This document shows, in pieces, positions 1-10,027 of a DNA stretch of 64,000 bases. Location of the stretch: contig JAJEKV010000013.1 of the NCBI GenBank assembly GCA_021234155.1, forward strand, positions 1,005,787 through 1,069,786. Direction: 5' to 3'. The position numbers and the translations under genes are program-made. The notes below the pieces were generated by a model. The model had not been told where the DNA came from. It ran no database searches and saw only the letters and a program-made list of their open reading frames with translations. This DNA comes from Isoetes taiwanensis. Taxonomy: Eukaryota; Streptophyta; Lycopodiopsida; Isoetales; Isoetaceae. Numbering within the stretch: the first letter of the stretch is position 1; each line of letters opens with the position of its first letter.

Positions 1-1225
1 CAACCCCCTTCATATCGAATCAATCTACTTCCTCTGTCCATCTCTGTCCATGAACATGAATGAACTGATAAAACATGGAAATAAAACATGGCAACCAAAG
101 CAAAAAACCTATATCCGATTGACAAACACTAAAAACGTCATTTGTTTATTCCATAGGTTGGGAGGAAGATTAAGCACAAACTCACGGTTCTCGAGACCCT
201 TGAGGATTTACTATATTTTGCCAAATCATGTATCTATTTCAAAAGCTTTACGGGAAAACAGGATCTGTTGTCTACTATGTTGGCGATCCTTTGGTCATTG
301 AGCTTGTAGGATGTTGTCAAACGTGTTGTTTGATTAGGCTAACGTGGCAGGACTTGTGGAAATGCTAGAATTCAAGGAAATCGATCAAGCCTGCTAACAA
401 AAAAGACTATACACCAAAAACCACTTTACAGGTTTCACTGATTCCAGAAATAAAGACCACTTTACAGGTTTCTCGAATTCCAGAAATAAAGATAATCACT
501 TCAATGACAAGGCAATATATCTGAAAACCCAAGCCGTTGATCTGTACAATACAAACTTGTCCAAGTTTGGGTATTATTATTGGTGCTCTTAAATTCTGAA
601 ATTTTTTATACTAACACTACATAAACAAACTTCCACAATGAATGGAGAAATTTCAGTCTATGGATTAAGTCAATGCTTTGATAAGCCATCTACATAAACT
701 CCTTGAAAAATAATGTGCTCTTTTGTGTAACACCTTTACAAATTCAAACCAAATTTGCTAGCTGGACAAAATAACTAGCCTACCAAATGATTCTCACTTC
801 AAATAATATTCTGAGCCAATGGTAAGTGAATGACATTCTTCTCAGTTAGAGGGAGAATTTCTAAATCAGATATTTAAATTAGAACCTAAACGACACATAT
901 ATAAAGTGCACAGTTGTATTCAAAAGAAGCTTGCACAAACAGTGCTGGTATACAATGAAGATATAATGTTAACTTACATATGGCATAAACTGGGAGTCCA
1001 CTTCATAAGGACTGCCTTGCCATAGAATAAAATTATTCACTAATTTCACAGCTTTCTCCATCCTAAAGAGAGACATAGCAGTGGTACAGCATATTCACAA
1101 CCTCTAAAGAGACATATTCTCATAGTGGTACTCTTATTTGACACAGCAAGCGAGCTATATCTACAAAAAAAGAAAGAAGTGAATCACTTGTGCTGAAGTC
1201 ATCTTGTAAACCTGGCTTGTGTGAA
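1..1225. other. No gene recognised; 3' flank of the dioxygenase gene
   Basis: This AT-rich stretch contains no ORF that resembles a known protein. It lies downstream of the dioxygenase gene on the minus strand, so its right part probably includes that gene's 3' UTR. The only structure I see is the short tandem duplication at 421-492. Confidence 0.5.
421..492. repeat. 36-bp tandem duplication
   Basis: Two adjacent copies (421-456 and 457-492) both begin ccactttacaggttt and both end ccagaaataaaga, differing at a few central bases. Confidence 0.8.
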
Positions 1226-2161
1226 TCATCTTGTAAATAGATAAGAAGACATAGACAAGCTGCCTGCTTCCCAGCTTCGATGCAAAGCTTTAGCCTTACA
1301 ATTTTCACCTGCTGCTCCCAAGGCAACTATAAGTGGCAGGAAATGTTCAGAGGTTGGATGGTTCCTGGTGGCATGAGGTGCCTTACGCAAGTAATTCACA
1401 ACATCCTTGTATCTGTGATAATACTTCATACTATCAGAATTGAAATAGTTTTTCTTTTAAGGTTTGTTTACAGCGAATAGAAACATAATTACCTGCCATG
1501 GATGAGGGATTCGTGTAACCATTTTTCAAACTCTAAGGCCCATGATGGAGTAGTAGGAAGAAACAACTCCCTCAAATTATGAGTAGTAGAACCAGATCCA
1601 ATAATGGCGACTCCTTCTGCAATTAAAGGAGCCAAAGCCTGACCTAACTTATAATGGTACTCAGCATCTCTGTGAGGCTGTATAGACATTTGAAACACGG
1701 GGATATCTGCTTTTGGATACATCAAGAGCATAGGCACCCATGCACCATGATCTAAACCCCTCTTTGGATCCTCTGTTACAGATTTAAACCCTGCTGTGTC
1801 CAACAGGTGCTTAATTCTTTTTGCAATGGCAGGCTCACCAGGAGCATTATATTTAATCTGGATGTAAAAATATGGGTTTTAACCCTAGTTACAAGAAATA
1901 GCAGAATCCAAAGAAACTAGGGCTAACCTTGTAGAGATGAGAAGGAAAACCACCGAAGTCGTATATCGTGTCATTCTTTAGTGTTGTGGAGACAACCGGA
2001 TCTCTAGTATTCCAATGTGCTGAGATCATAAGAATAGCCCTAGGATTTCCGACGATTTTTCCAAGCCCTTTTAGGAAGAGACTTGCTTCTGATTCTTGAG
2101 CCAAAAGCATTGGAGATCCATGGGAAACGTAGAAGACATTGCCGGAAATTGAATTCGTCAT
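1226..2161 (-). CDS. LigB: LigB/DODA-like extradiol ring-cleavage dioxygenase, three exons
   Basis: Three exons on the minus strand: 2161-1928, 1857-1493 and 1412-1226. Introns are 1927-1858 and 1492-1413, both GT-AG. The spliced frame is 786 nt, 261 residues, close to the roughly 270 residues usual for plant LigB homologues. The family is a non-haem metal dioxygenase (4,5-DOPA dioxygenase extradiol type) that opens catechol rings. Motifs in order: SHGSP (His14), ISAHW (His49), a central DHGAW, GSGSTTHNL, and HPTSEHFLPL with GAAGEN near the C-terminus. The His residues in SHGSP, SAHW and HPTSEH fit the metal and catalytic positions of the family. Where I recall 'PLHVA' in flowering plants, this protein reads PLIVA, as in many bacterial homologues. 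The start ATG at 2161 precedes the SHGSP block by 13 residues, as expected. No signal peptide is visible, so it is probably cytosolic. The substrate cannot be inferred from sequence. Confidence 0.87.
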
Positions 2162-2195
2162 TGCTTGGTTTGTTGAAAAGTGGCTATGATGCTGC

Positions 2196-2203
2196 TTTAA
2201 ATA
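2196..2203 (-). promoter_or_regulatory. Possible TATA box of the dioxygenase gene
   Basis: On the minus strand TATTTAAA lies 35-42 nt upstream of the ATG at 2161. It would give a very short 5' UTR, so this is only a candidate. Confidence 0.3.
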
Positions 2204-2326
2204 CAGAGGTCGGAGTGGGGGGTAATTTCTTGAGCAATTTCAATGTGGAGCTTCTATGGTATCTTCTCAGTCGCAAATAGGTAAAGCATGAACAGAAGAT
2301 GCCTACTTGGTCATAGGCATTAGATA

Positions 2327-2640
2327 GATACCTTTGATGTATCTATATGAAGGTTTTAAAATTGTATAAAATGTTGATGTGATGTGTAAATATGGTATTT
2401 GGGTCGCCTATTTTGTGCTAGGAACTGCCTGGTTTGAGGGGTTTCCGGCGGCGGGAAACCAACAACGGCACCCCCGCGAGCGGCGATACCTTTGATGTAT
2501 GTATGGGTTTTGAAATTGTATAAAATGTTCATGTGACATGTAAATATGGTGTCGCCTATTTTATGCTAGGGATCCGCCTACTTTGAGAGGTTTCTGGCAG
2601 GAAACTGGCAGCGGCCCGCTGCCGATTTCCCACCGAAAAT
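2327..2640. repeat. Tandem duplication of about 155 bp
   Basis: Copy 1 (2327-2484) and copy 2 (2485-about 2640) both start gatacctttgatgtat. They share 'aaattgtataaaatgtt', 'tcgcctattttgtgctagg' (or a close variant) and a GC-rich end containing the trinucleotide ggc. Identity looks like roughly 80% by eye. They sit just upstream of the dioxygenase gene. I recognise no known element. Confidence 0.7.
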
Positions 2641-4439
2641 CCCAAAAACTAGGCGGTCTCTTAGCTGTAAGCCTCCAGTGGATGGAAATTCCATGCTTGC
2701 CTTTTTTTTTTACCCCTTTTTTTTTCCAGCTATAGCGGAGCTCTTAGCCATGGTGATGGCGATCTCTCGGTTCATGGAGGCGCTTGATCTCATTTGAAGG
2801 ATTTTGAGGTCCTGGTGCATGGCTCTGTTTCGAGTTTTTTCTTGGTTTGCTTCCATTCTTACTGTGTTTTCCTTGTTTTGTAGGTTTCTTAGAGTTTTCA
2901 AACCGTGGAGATATGGCAGATGTAGCTTGAGCTCTGTTGTGGTGGTCTGTCATCTGCAATGGGTCTCGAAGCGGCAACAGCAATTGTCGAGCTCCATTTG
3001 ATAGCATCAACAGTTGTCTTTGCGGTAGCTTTCTTCTCAGTTCAAAGGTGAAACTGCGGATCAAGCTCCACAAGAAGCTCTCTGGCATCAGTCAGAATTT
3101 ATGCACGTCTTCTTGCTGTTGCGAAGCCTTTGCGACACTCTCTCTCTCTTTCTAAAGCTACAAACAACAATTTAGCATCTTTCCTATAGGTTATGGCACT
3201 GGATATAGAAGGGTTTATAGCACCTGTTAGCAGAAAAAGAAGGGATCATGTCCCTTCTGAATCCTATTTATGGCTTGGAAGTATTTTGTTTCTTCCGAAA
3301 TAACAAAATAGGTAACCATTTCATCTGATGCATTAGAGCAAAAAGAACCACGTTAGTGGATTACCTGTAAGCCCTTAAGAAAACCGCCCTAAAGAAGGCT
3401 TCAAGAAATAAAAGAACCAGTAGCCTTGATTTGTGCAGATCCCCTAAACTGATGGTAAGAACGACTAGCTAGCCCTATCAACTTTGAAATCCCTCAAGGA
3501 AGTCAGCAACAGTTCCGGATTGAGGGAAGAGGAGGGTGGCCTCCCTTCTCGGCCTCCCTTCTCTTACGCTGCTCTAGCCGCTACCTGCTCCAAGAACCAT
3601 CCTTCCTTCCTAAATTTAAATTGCAGCAAAGATAATAATCGGCACCATCAATCATGGAAAAAATTAGTGGCTATTAATAGCCAATTAGCGATTTTTTAAG
3701 TGGTCTAGGCAAATTTTGCAGCGATTTTTATGAAGGGAGATTTCTTTTAAAAAAATAAAAAATAGCCATAGTTAAAACAAGTACTTTATTATTTTTTTAG
3801 GATTAGCCAAATTATTTTCCCCTTTTCCTTAAAGAAAAAGGGAGTAGTTTTTTTTTATATTACAATATCTATATATTAAATCATTAATAGCCAAACAAAA
3901 ATGAATTCTTAATGAATATTTTTACATATCCCACTTGTTATCATTAGTGATAGTAGTTTTTTAAACTATAAATTTCTATTACATATACCACATATGCATC
4001 TTCAAAGAGGAATTGTAAAAGATGGCTAATATCCATCTAGATGCCCGAGTTAGTTGCATGACATCTTTCTTCAAGCAATTTGATCACTATATCTAGAAGG
4101 GTGTTGTTGTATTGAATTTAGTTTAAATTATGGATGTTATAAGCTACGTTGTGAGCTTCTATTATAAGTTTTTTAATATTATCATATGTTCCTTGATTGT
4201 TGATTATTGTAGTACGATATATCTAAAACTACATAATTTACATTTCTTGCCTTTTCTAGCTAGAAAAATTAGCCAAGTGAAAGTTTAAAGGAATACTTAA
4301 TTCAAAAGTTTCGCCAAGTCTAAATACATATAAATCTAGTGATAATAATAAATTTAGCCAAGTATATATCATAAAATACTGTAAGATTTTGAAAAATAGC
4401 CAATCCATTTTTTATGGAAAAACATATAGTGTGCTTAAT
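2641..4439. other. Unassigned region, partly very AT-rich
   Basis: No convincing gene. The plus strand at 2959-3049 reads a hydrophobic 30-residue stretch beginning MGLEAATAIVEL and followed by a possible GT donor, but nothing around it supports a gene. From about 3680 to 4430 the sequence is strongly AT-rich with no coding signal. Confidence 0.4.
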
Positions 4440-4679
4440 TTTTTCCCTGCCATCAATTTGAACATGATTGACGTATTTTACATAGTAGCATGAATAGTAG
4501 AAATGGAAGTTGTGACAACACCAACTAGCACAATGGATAAAGGAAGTTGTTTGGGACAAAGTTTCAAAATAGTGGTCAAACTGAGAGGGATCTTGATTTT
4601 ATCGAGTTCTTGAAGTTCCAATGGAATAGAAGCTAACGGACCTGAGGGGTCCAATGGAACAGGATCCTTATGTAGTGAA
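4440..4679 (-). pseudogene. Ty3/gypsy (Tat-like) gag-protease remnant
   Basis: Read on the minus strand this fragment gives LQELDKIKIPLSLTTI and then VNHVQIDG. These match the segment between gag and protease of element A (LQEELAKIKIPLSLATI, then VNHVQIDGGSAVN, read at about 17640-17400). VQIDG is the start of the retropepsin active site, and the fragment breaks just after it. It continues seamlessly from the gag fragment at 6266-8367 if that block is turned over, so the two are parts of one old gypsy copy separated by an inversion. Confidence 0.7.
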
Positions 4680-6265
4680 TGGAAGCAGAGACTGAGAGGA
4701 GAGTCAAACCACTATGCTCTGATAGAGGAGGTGAGTACCTCTCAAATGAATTCAAATTATTTTGCAAGAACAAGGGAATAAAAAGGCAACTCACATGCGG
4801 ATATTCACCTCAGCAAAATGGTATAGCAGAACGAAAAAATAAGACAATTTTGAATGCTATAAGAAGCATGTTAAAATATTCTGGCTTACCAACTTTCCTT
4901 TGGGATGAGGATGTAAGGACAGCAATACATTTGTACAAAATATCCTACCTTCTAGTAGCTTAATGGTGCCATATCTGAGATGTTGTGGTCTGGGAAAATC
5001 CCTCTTATGACAGGTTGAAATCATATGGCTGTTTAGCCTTTGCACATATTCCACACGAGATAAGGAGTAAATTAGATGACAGGGTACTGATTACATAGTA
5101 GGGAATGATGAACAATCTAAAGCCTACAGATTATTTGAACCTAGCAAGAGAAGAATCATTATTAGTAGAGATGTCTTATTTGATGAAAATCAGTTCTACA
5201 AGGTCATACCTAAAGTTAATGACACTGACTCTAATGCTGAGTGTAAACTTGCAGAAACAAGACAAGAAGTTGAAGAAATAAAGGATACTAACATTTGGAA
5301 TAGTGCCGATGATGATGACGATAATATGCGTGTGCATGTACAGCAGGAGCATAGACACAATGAACAAGATCAGTCAGCAACAATAAATAGAGAAACTGTT
5401 GTAGAAGAGCAATCAAGGAGGAAAAGAATAACAAAAGGAGAAAGATTACAAGCAAAAGCTGAAGTTGACACAACCATTCATGGACGAGATGAGCATGGAA
5501 GGAGTAAGAGAATTCAAGAAAAAGAAGGTGAGATAAATGATCTATTTGAAGTTTTGATGCATTTAGGTTCTAAAGTCCCTAAAAGCTATAATGAGGCCAT
5601 GATGGCACCTGATAAAATGTGTTGGCTTCAAGCCATGCAAGAAAAGATGAGTCTTCAAAGAGAACAAACGGATTTGAGATAGTAGATATAGCAGAAGAGA
5701 AAAATGTTGTAGGTAACAAATGGCTATTTAAGTTGAAGACATGATCTGATGGCAAAACACCTAAGTACAAGACTCGTTTAGTCGCACAAGGATTCTCTCA
5801 AAAGAAGGGGCAGGACTATGAAGATACATTCTCTCCACTTGTCAAAATGAATAGTTTGAGAATGCTTTTAGCCATAGCAAATGCATGTGATCTAGAGATA
5901 CGTCATATGGATGTCAATATAACATTTTTAAATGCTAAGTTAGAAGAAGAGATTTTAAGAAACAGCCTCCAGGTTTTGAAGAAGGAACAAACAAGGTGTG
6001 GAAATTAAAAAGGGTTGTTTATGGGTTTAAACAGTCGCTTAGAGTTTAGTATAAATGCATGGACAGCTTTCTAAGGGAACAAGGATTTATGAAGCTCAAC
6101 AATGATGGAAATCTGTACAAGTTCCAGCTTGAAAATGAGTGGTGCATAATAGCACTCTATGTCGATGACAACGTAATGATATCCCAAGGGAGTTAAGGTG
6201 CTGGAACACTGCAAGAACATTCTGAATAACAGGTTCATGATGACTGACCTAACAAACTCTGGGAG
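4680..6265 (+). pseudogene. Ty1/copia integrase and reverse transcriptase fragment, decayed
   Basis: Plus-strand translation gives the copia integrase core (SDRGGEYLSNEF, then YSPQQNGIAERKNKTILN) at 4710-4900. A linker follows (YRLFEPSKRRIIISRDVLFDE, about 5120-5190), then the reverse transcriptase (NEAMMAPDKMCWLQAMQEKM; KYKTRLVAQGFSQKKGQDYE; FSPLVKMNSLRMLLAIA; LYVDDN at about 6155-6175). Several stop codons and frameshifts interrupt it. The integrase begins after about 30 residues that should link it to the GKR end of the minus-strand copia fragment at 8368, so both probably come from the same element. The RT ends near FMMTDL at about 6250, where gypsy gag sequence begins. Confidence 0.85.
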
Positions 6266-8367
6266 GTTTGTTGCGAAGATCTTTTCCCTTGCTTGGGAGA
6301 TTATGATATCGCAAGTGGCCGTTCCCACTCCCATATTCAATCTGCACCTCCTACCCCATGTGTTCATTCTCGTCCACAATCACCCACAAGCTATCACTTT
6401 GGAGGTTCTCACCTTCTCCTCCACTTCAAGTCTCTGCTCACTGCATGATTCTTCATCACAGTACTTTCAAACTCCAGAAAGCACTTACATTTGCATTCCC
6501 CATTTACAATCCCCACATCCTTCTCAGCCATCTTCGCCACTTCATTATATCAACAAGTATCTTTTGGCCCAACTCAAGTCAATGAGTATCATCAGCCTTC
6601 CCCTCTGGTCCAACTCCGGTTAATATCTACCATATGGGACCAGAAGAAGATGGTGATCTAGGCGTCAAGACTCTGGATTTTCAGGGACCTTCATTTTCCG
6701 CATCATATGGCTTCAATAGCAGTACTTTTTTGCAAGTCATCCAATTCCTCCTCCTGTAGCTCCTTCTGTAGTTGCTGCTTTTTCAGGCCATGTTTTAACC
6801 AATCAGGGATCATTGACTAGTTTTACTACTCAAACATCATTTCAGTCTGTTGGAATCCAGGTTCCTGGAAATCCATCTCCTACTTTCGTTATTGCCACGG
6901 GCCTCAATCTTAAACTATCTTATCCAATCTTTGAAATTTCTTAAGGCGAACCCATTCAAGGTCAAAGTGTTGAAGCTCGTGTTGAAGAGTTTGAATCTCT
7001 TACAATTCTCAATGTATACTCACAACCACAAAACAAGCTTCACATCTTTTCCATCATGCTGCGCTGTGCTCCACATCAGTGGCTTATAGCCAATAAAAGT
7101 CATTGGAAACAAAGCTACAGAGAGATAAAATTGGTATTTCGCGCCTATTATGGCTCGATTGCTGATGGTTAACAACGTTTGAAGCAACTCAATGACATGG
7201 AATAATAGACCATAGAATCTGCATGTGACTTTACTGATCGCCGGGAGTACCCAGTAAGAGCCAGCCCCTCGTATAGTTTTTACAAGGTCTTCCACTGGCT
7301 ATTTGTCTCATGACTGAGTACTTAAGATCCATGTCCATTGAACATGGTCAATCATTCGGTCAATATATCCTCTCGTGGTGTCCCCCTCACAGGTCTTCCT
7401 TTTATGCAATCGATCCTTGTTTCTCAAAATTCTAAGCTCTATAGTCTCAGCGTAGCAAATTTTAGTGCAAATATCAAGTTCATCTGGTCAAGGAGTGTAA
7501 CTCCTCAAATGGTTCACCTCATAGCAAATGTTGCAATATGTGCAACCACAACACGGAAGAATACACTCGCACTTATCCCATGCCCTTCTGTGAAAAAATG
7601 GTCTTTCAAGTATAAACCACACCTCCCTCACTGTCGGCTCCAACTTATTATCAAACATAACATCCACAATAACAATATCAGTAGCACTCACAACCTTAGT
7701 AGCAACAACGTCAATCTTCATGATCTGTCAAAAACTCGGCATTATACTTGTCTTCAATGGGCCCACACTACTGGCATGTGTTCTTAACTTCTTCAAGTTC
7801 AAGTACAGCTTCCAGATATGAATCAAACAACTTCAGTACATCTCATAACTTATCAGTTTTGGGTTGCCAATGGGAAACAAGACCACGCCCTAACATGCTC
7901 CATCTTCCACGTGCTGCATGACAGCAACAACAAACTCAAGCTTCTGCTCAAGCTCCTCCGAACCAACAGGCCCAGAAAAAAATCACCCTCCTATACAACA
8001 GTCAAATTGGGGCGGTCTAGTTTCACACTAGGCACATGACAGTCGACAATACCATCTCATACTCCAGAATGTGCAATCTGCTTATACATTAGTTGCTATT
8101 CCACAGGCTCCATTGGCTAAATCTGTCCACTTGAAAATGATTTGAAAAAACTCATGCCTCACATCATGTCCAAAGTTCGTAAAAGTATACTTCATCTTAT
8201 GCAAGCTGCTGAAGGCTGCACACTTGCTAATGTTCATGCTACCACTCGAGCTCAACAAGATTTGTTGAACCAACACCGGCTTTGCCACTTTCATGAAATC
8301 AACCATATCCAAACATTGTTGTTGAACTCGATCTTTTGCATCAAGTTCACAGTCATAAAATATCTTT
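6266..8367 (+). pseudogene. Ty3/gypsy (Tat-like) gag fragment, heavily decayed
   Basis: This block has no long ORF, but its plus-strand frames follow the gag of element A along its length. Shared stretches include the NKSHW/NKSHG segment near 7095, YGS-IAD near 7150, a YKVFHWL-like segment near 7290, and the C-terminal sequence around catgcctcacatcatg at 8150, which matches A at about 17900-17800. The final residues (ELDLLHQV) match EVDLLKEV of element A. Orientation is plus, opposite to its own protease remnant at 4440-4679. There is no LTR at either end. Confidence 0.65.
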
Positions 8368-9139
8368 TACCTGATTGAGGGCCACATAGATCAGTGTGCA
8401 CCAAGCCCAGTACTCCTTTTGCTCTTTTGAACGATTTTTTGAAAGGCAGTTTACTATGCTTTCCAAGTATACATCCTGCACAGATAAAGTTTTCCACCTT
8501 GTTTTTTGTTGCATTGATCAGACCTTTTTTTATAAGCAATTCAACTGTTTCTGAGTTGACATGATACAATCTTTCGTGCTAGGTTTTAATGGATGAATAC
8601 CCCATATGATTAATACTTGCAATATGATCTTTATGCAGGCCAAACAAATTACCAACTCTTTTGCCAATAAACATAACTTTATTATTCAAGTAAACCTTAC
8701 ATTGTAACTTCTCAAATACAACCTTATAACCAAGGTCGACAACTTGACATACTGAAATTAGATTCCTAACTAATCCTGGGACACTGAGAACATTTTTTAG
8801 CTGCACCACTTTTGCCTTCCAAGTCATAGAGTTCGAGCATTCTAACATCCTCAATTTCTTGAAGTGCACCATTTCCAAGCTGAGCATGACCTCCTTTTTT
8901 CCCTTTGCATCCTTCCAGCAACTTTGAACATGCTGTCATGGTCCTTTCAGCTTTTGAATCTAAGATCATAAAATTATGTCACTGTTATTATGTCCTAAAG
9001 CAAGCAATTTAGAAGAGTTTACTTCAGTGTCCTCATTCCGTTCATCTTCGTCTCCCTGAGTGTCATGGGTAAAATTTACAGTTGGATTTCCTCTTCCAGC
9101 ACCTCTTCCCTTAGCCAAGGTTTGCTCGACTATATCCAG
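8368..9139 (-). pseudogene. Ty1/copia protease and GAG-pre-integrase region
   Basis: Minus-strand frames give MILDSKAERTMT near 8965, corresponding to the copia protease site where D-S-G is usual; here the Gly is Lys. Then come VLSVPGLVRNLISVCQ, the GAG-pre-integrase region HVNSETVELLIKKGLI, the zinc-type motif CAGCILGKHSKLPF, and HTDLCGPQSGKR. The upstream Gly/Arg-rich linker (RGAGRGNPTV) continues to 9139, where the LTR of element B begins. The rest of this copia gag is at 33327-34275. Frames are broken in several places. The fragment ends at an inversion breakpoint near 8367. Confidence 0.85.
9135..9139. repeat. Target site duplication of element B, left copy (TCCAG)
   Basis: TCCAG immediately precedes the TGTGACG terminus of element B. 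The same five bases follow the CGTCACA terminus at 33322-33326. Confidence 0.9.
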
Positions 9140-9439
9140 TGTGACGCTCCCTGCTAAACATACGGCGCTCGGCCGTATACTCGGCAGGAAATCCCCCATC
9201 CGGCTCATCAGCCGCACAGGCCCTTCGTCTACCCTGCACACTAAGGTGACCCTAGTGCGGGGGGGGGACACGAAGGTGTCTTGGCGCGCCCTTCCCCTAT
9301 GGGCTCCTATAACAGCGGAAGCGATAAACATGTCAGAACTAGCATCAACAATACAAATACTACCTCGAAGGGTAGTCCATCCCATATCCACAAGTGCAAA
9401 GAACATAATCACATACCATAAAACATGAGAGCTCCTACC
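9140..9439 (-). repeat. 3' LTR of element B, outer part before the nested insertion
   Basis: It starts TGTGACG and matches 31686-31984 of the other LTR, including the block gacacgaaggtgtcttggcg and everything to ctcctacc. It is interrupted at 9440 by element A. Confidence 0.9.
9435..9439. repeat. Target site duplication of element A, left copy (CTACC)
   Basis: CTACC lies directly before the TG of element A. The same five bases follow its CA at 20428-20432. The intact B LTR has this site once, near 31974-31979. Confidence 0.93.
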
Positions 9440-10011
9440 TGTTTGGGGTCTGGGTTCGGGAACTCCTGCAAGACAGCCCTCTGTGAGGACCCTTGGATCT
9501 AACAGGAGAATCCGGGGGACTATGTCACGCGGGATTTGCAAGAAAAGAACAAGAAGAAGAAAACAGAACAAAAGAGAACAATGAGGGGAAAATGATAAGC
9601 TTTCTTGATATCAATGATGAACATACATGAGCTCTCGCAATCGAGAGAAGACTGAAGAGAGACAAGACTCAAAACTCTTCTTTAAACTCATGTGCTAGCT
9701 CTACTCATATATATAGTACAATGGCCTTAGGCCCAATATAGACACCCCGGTGATCTCCGGTGTCGACTCACGGAAGGAGGCTGATTTTGCGAGGAATGTT
9801 GGCGGTGCCTCTTGAAGTGCCTAGAATCCTTGCCCGACGCCGACGGCGGTGACAAAGCCATCACTTGTCCGGCTGCTTTTGTTGACTCCGGACGCAGTTT
9901 TGTGGGACCGCTTGGGGCCAGCCTTTGATGGTTGACCCGCGGGTGGCGGGATCCTTTGACCTCGTCCGTCAGATGTGATGAATAGTCCCGCATGTGAGGA
10001 CGTGACTAACA
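9440..10011 (-). repeat. 3' LTR of element A
   Basis: It starts TGTTTGGGG and ends GACTAACA. Its AT-rich central part, from aagctttcttgatatcaa to ggcccaatatagacacc, is almost identical to the right LTR. CG-rich parts differ by clustered substitutions and small indels. Confidence 0.93.
9710..9722 (-). promoter_or_regulatory. TATA box in the LTR of element A
   Basis: The minus strand reads CTATATATATGAG in an otherwise unremarkable context. It is conserved in the other LTR at 20100-20112, the copy that would drive the element. Confidence 0.55.
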
Positions 10012-10027
10012 CTCCCCCACCAAATGA
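10012..10027 (-). other. Polypurine tract of element A
   Basis: The minus strand reads TTTGGTGGGGGAG directly before the TGTTAGTC start of the 3' LTR, the expected position for plus-strand priming. Confidence 0.8.

Noticed and set aside
2744-3088. 114-codon minus-strand ORF opposite the hydrophobic plus-strand stretch
   Set aside because: Low-complexity Lys/Asn/Gln-rich translation, overlapping open frames on both strands, no splice or homology support.
8966-9571. 201-codon minus-strand ORF
   Set aside because: It runs from the LTR of A through the LTR of B into copia gag, so it is a chance fusion across insertion junctions.
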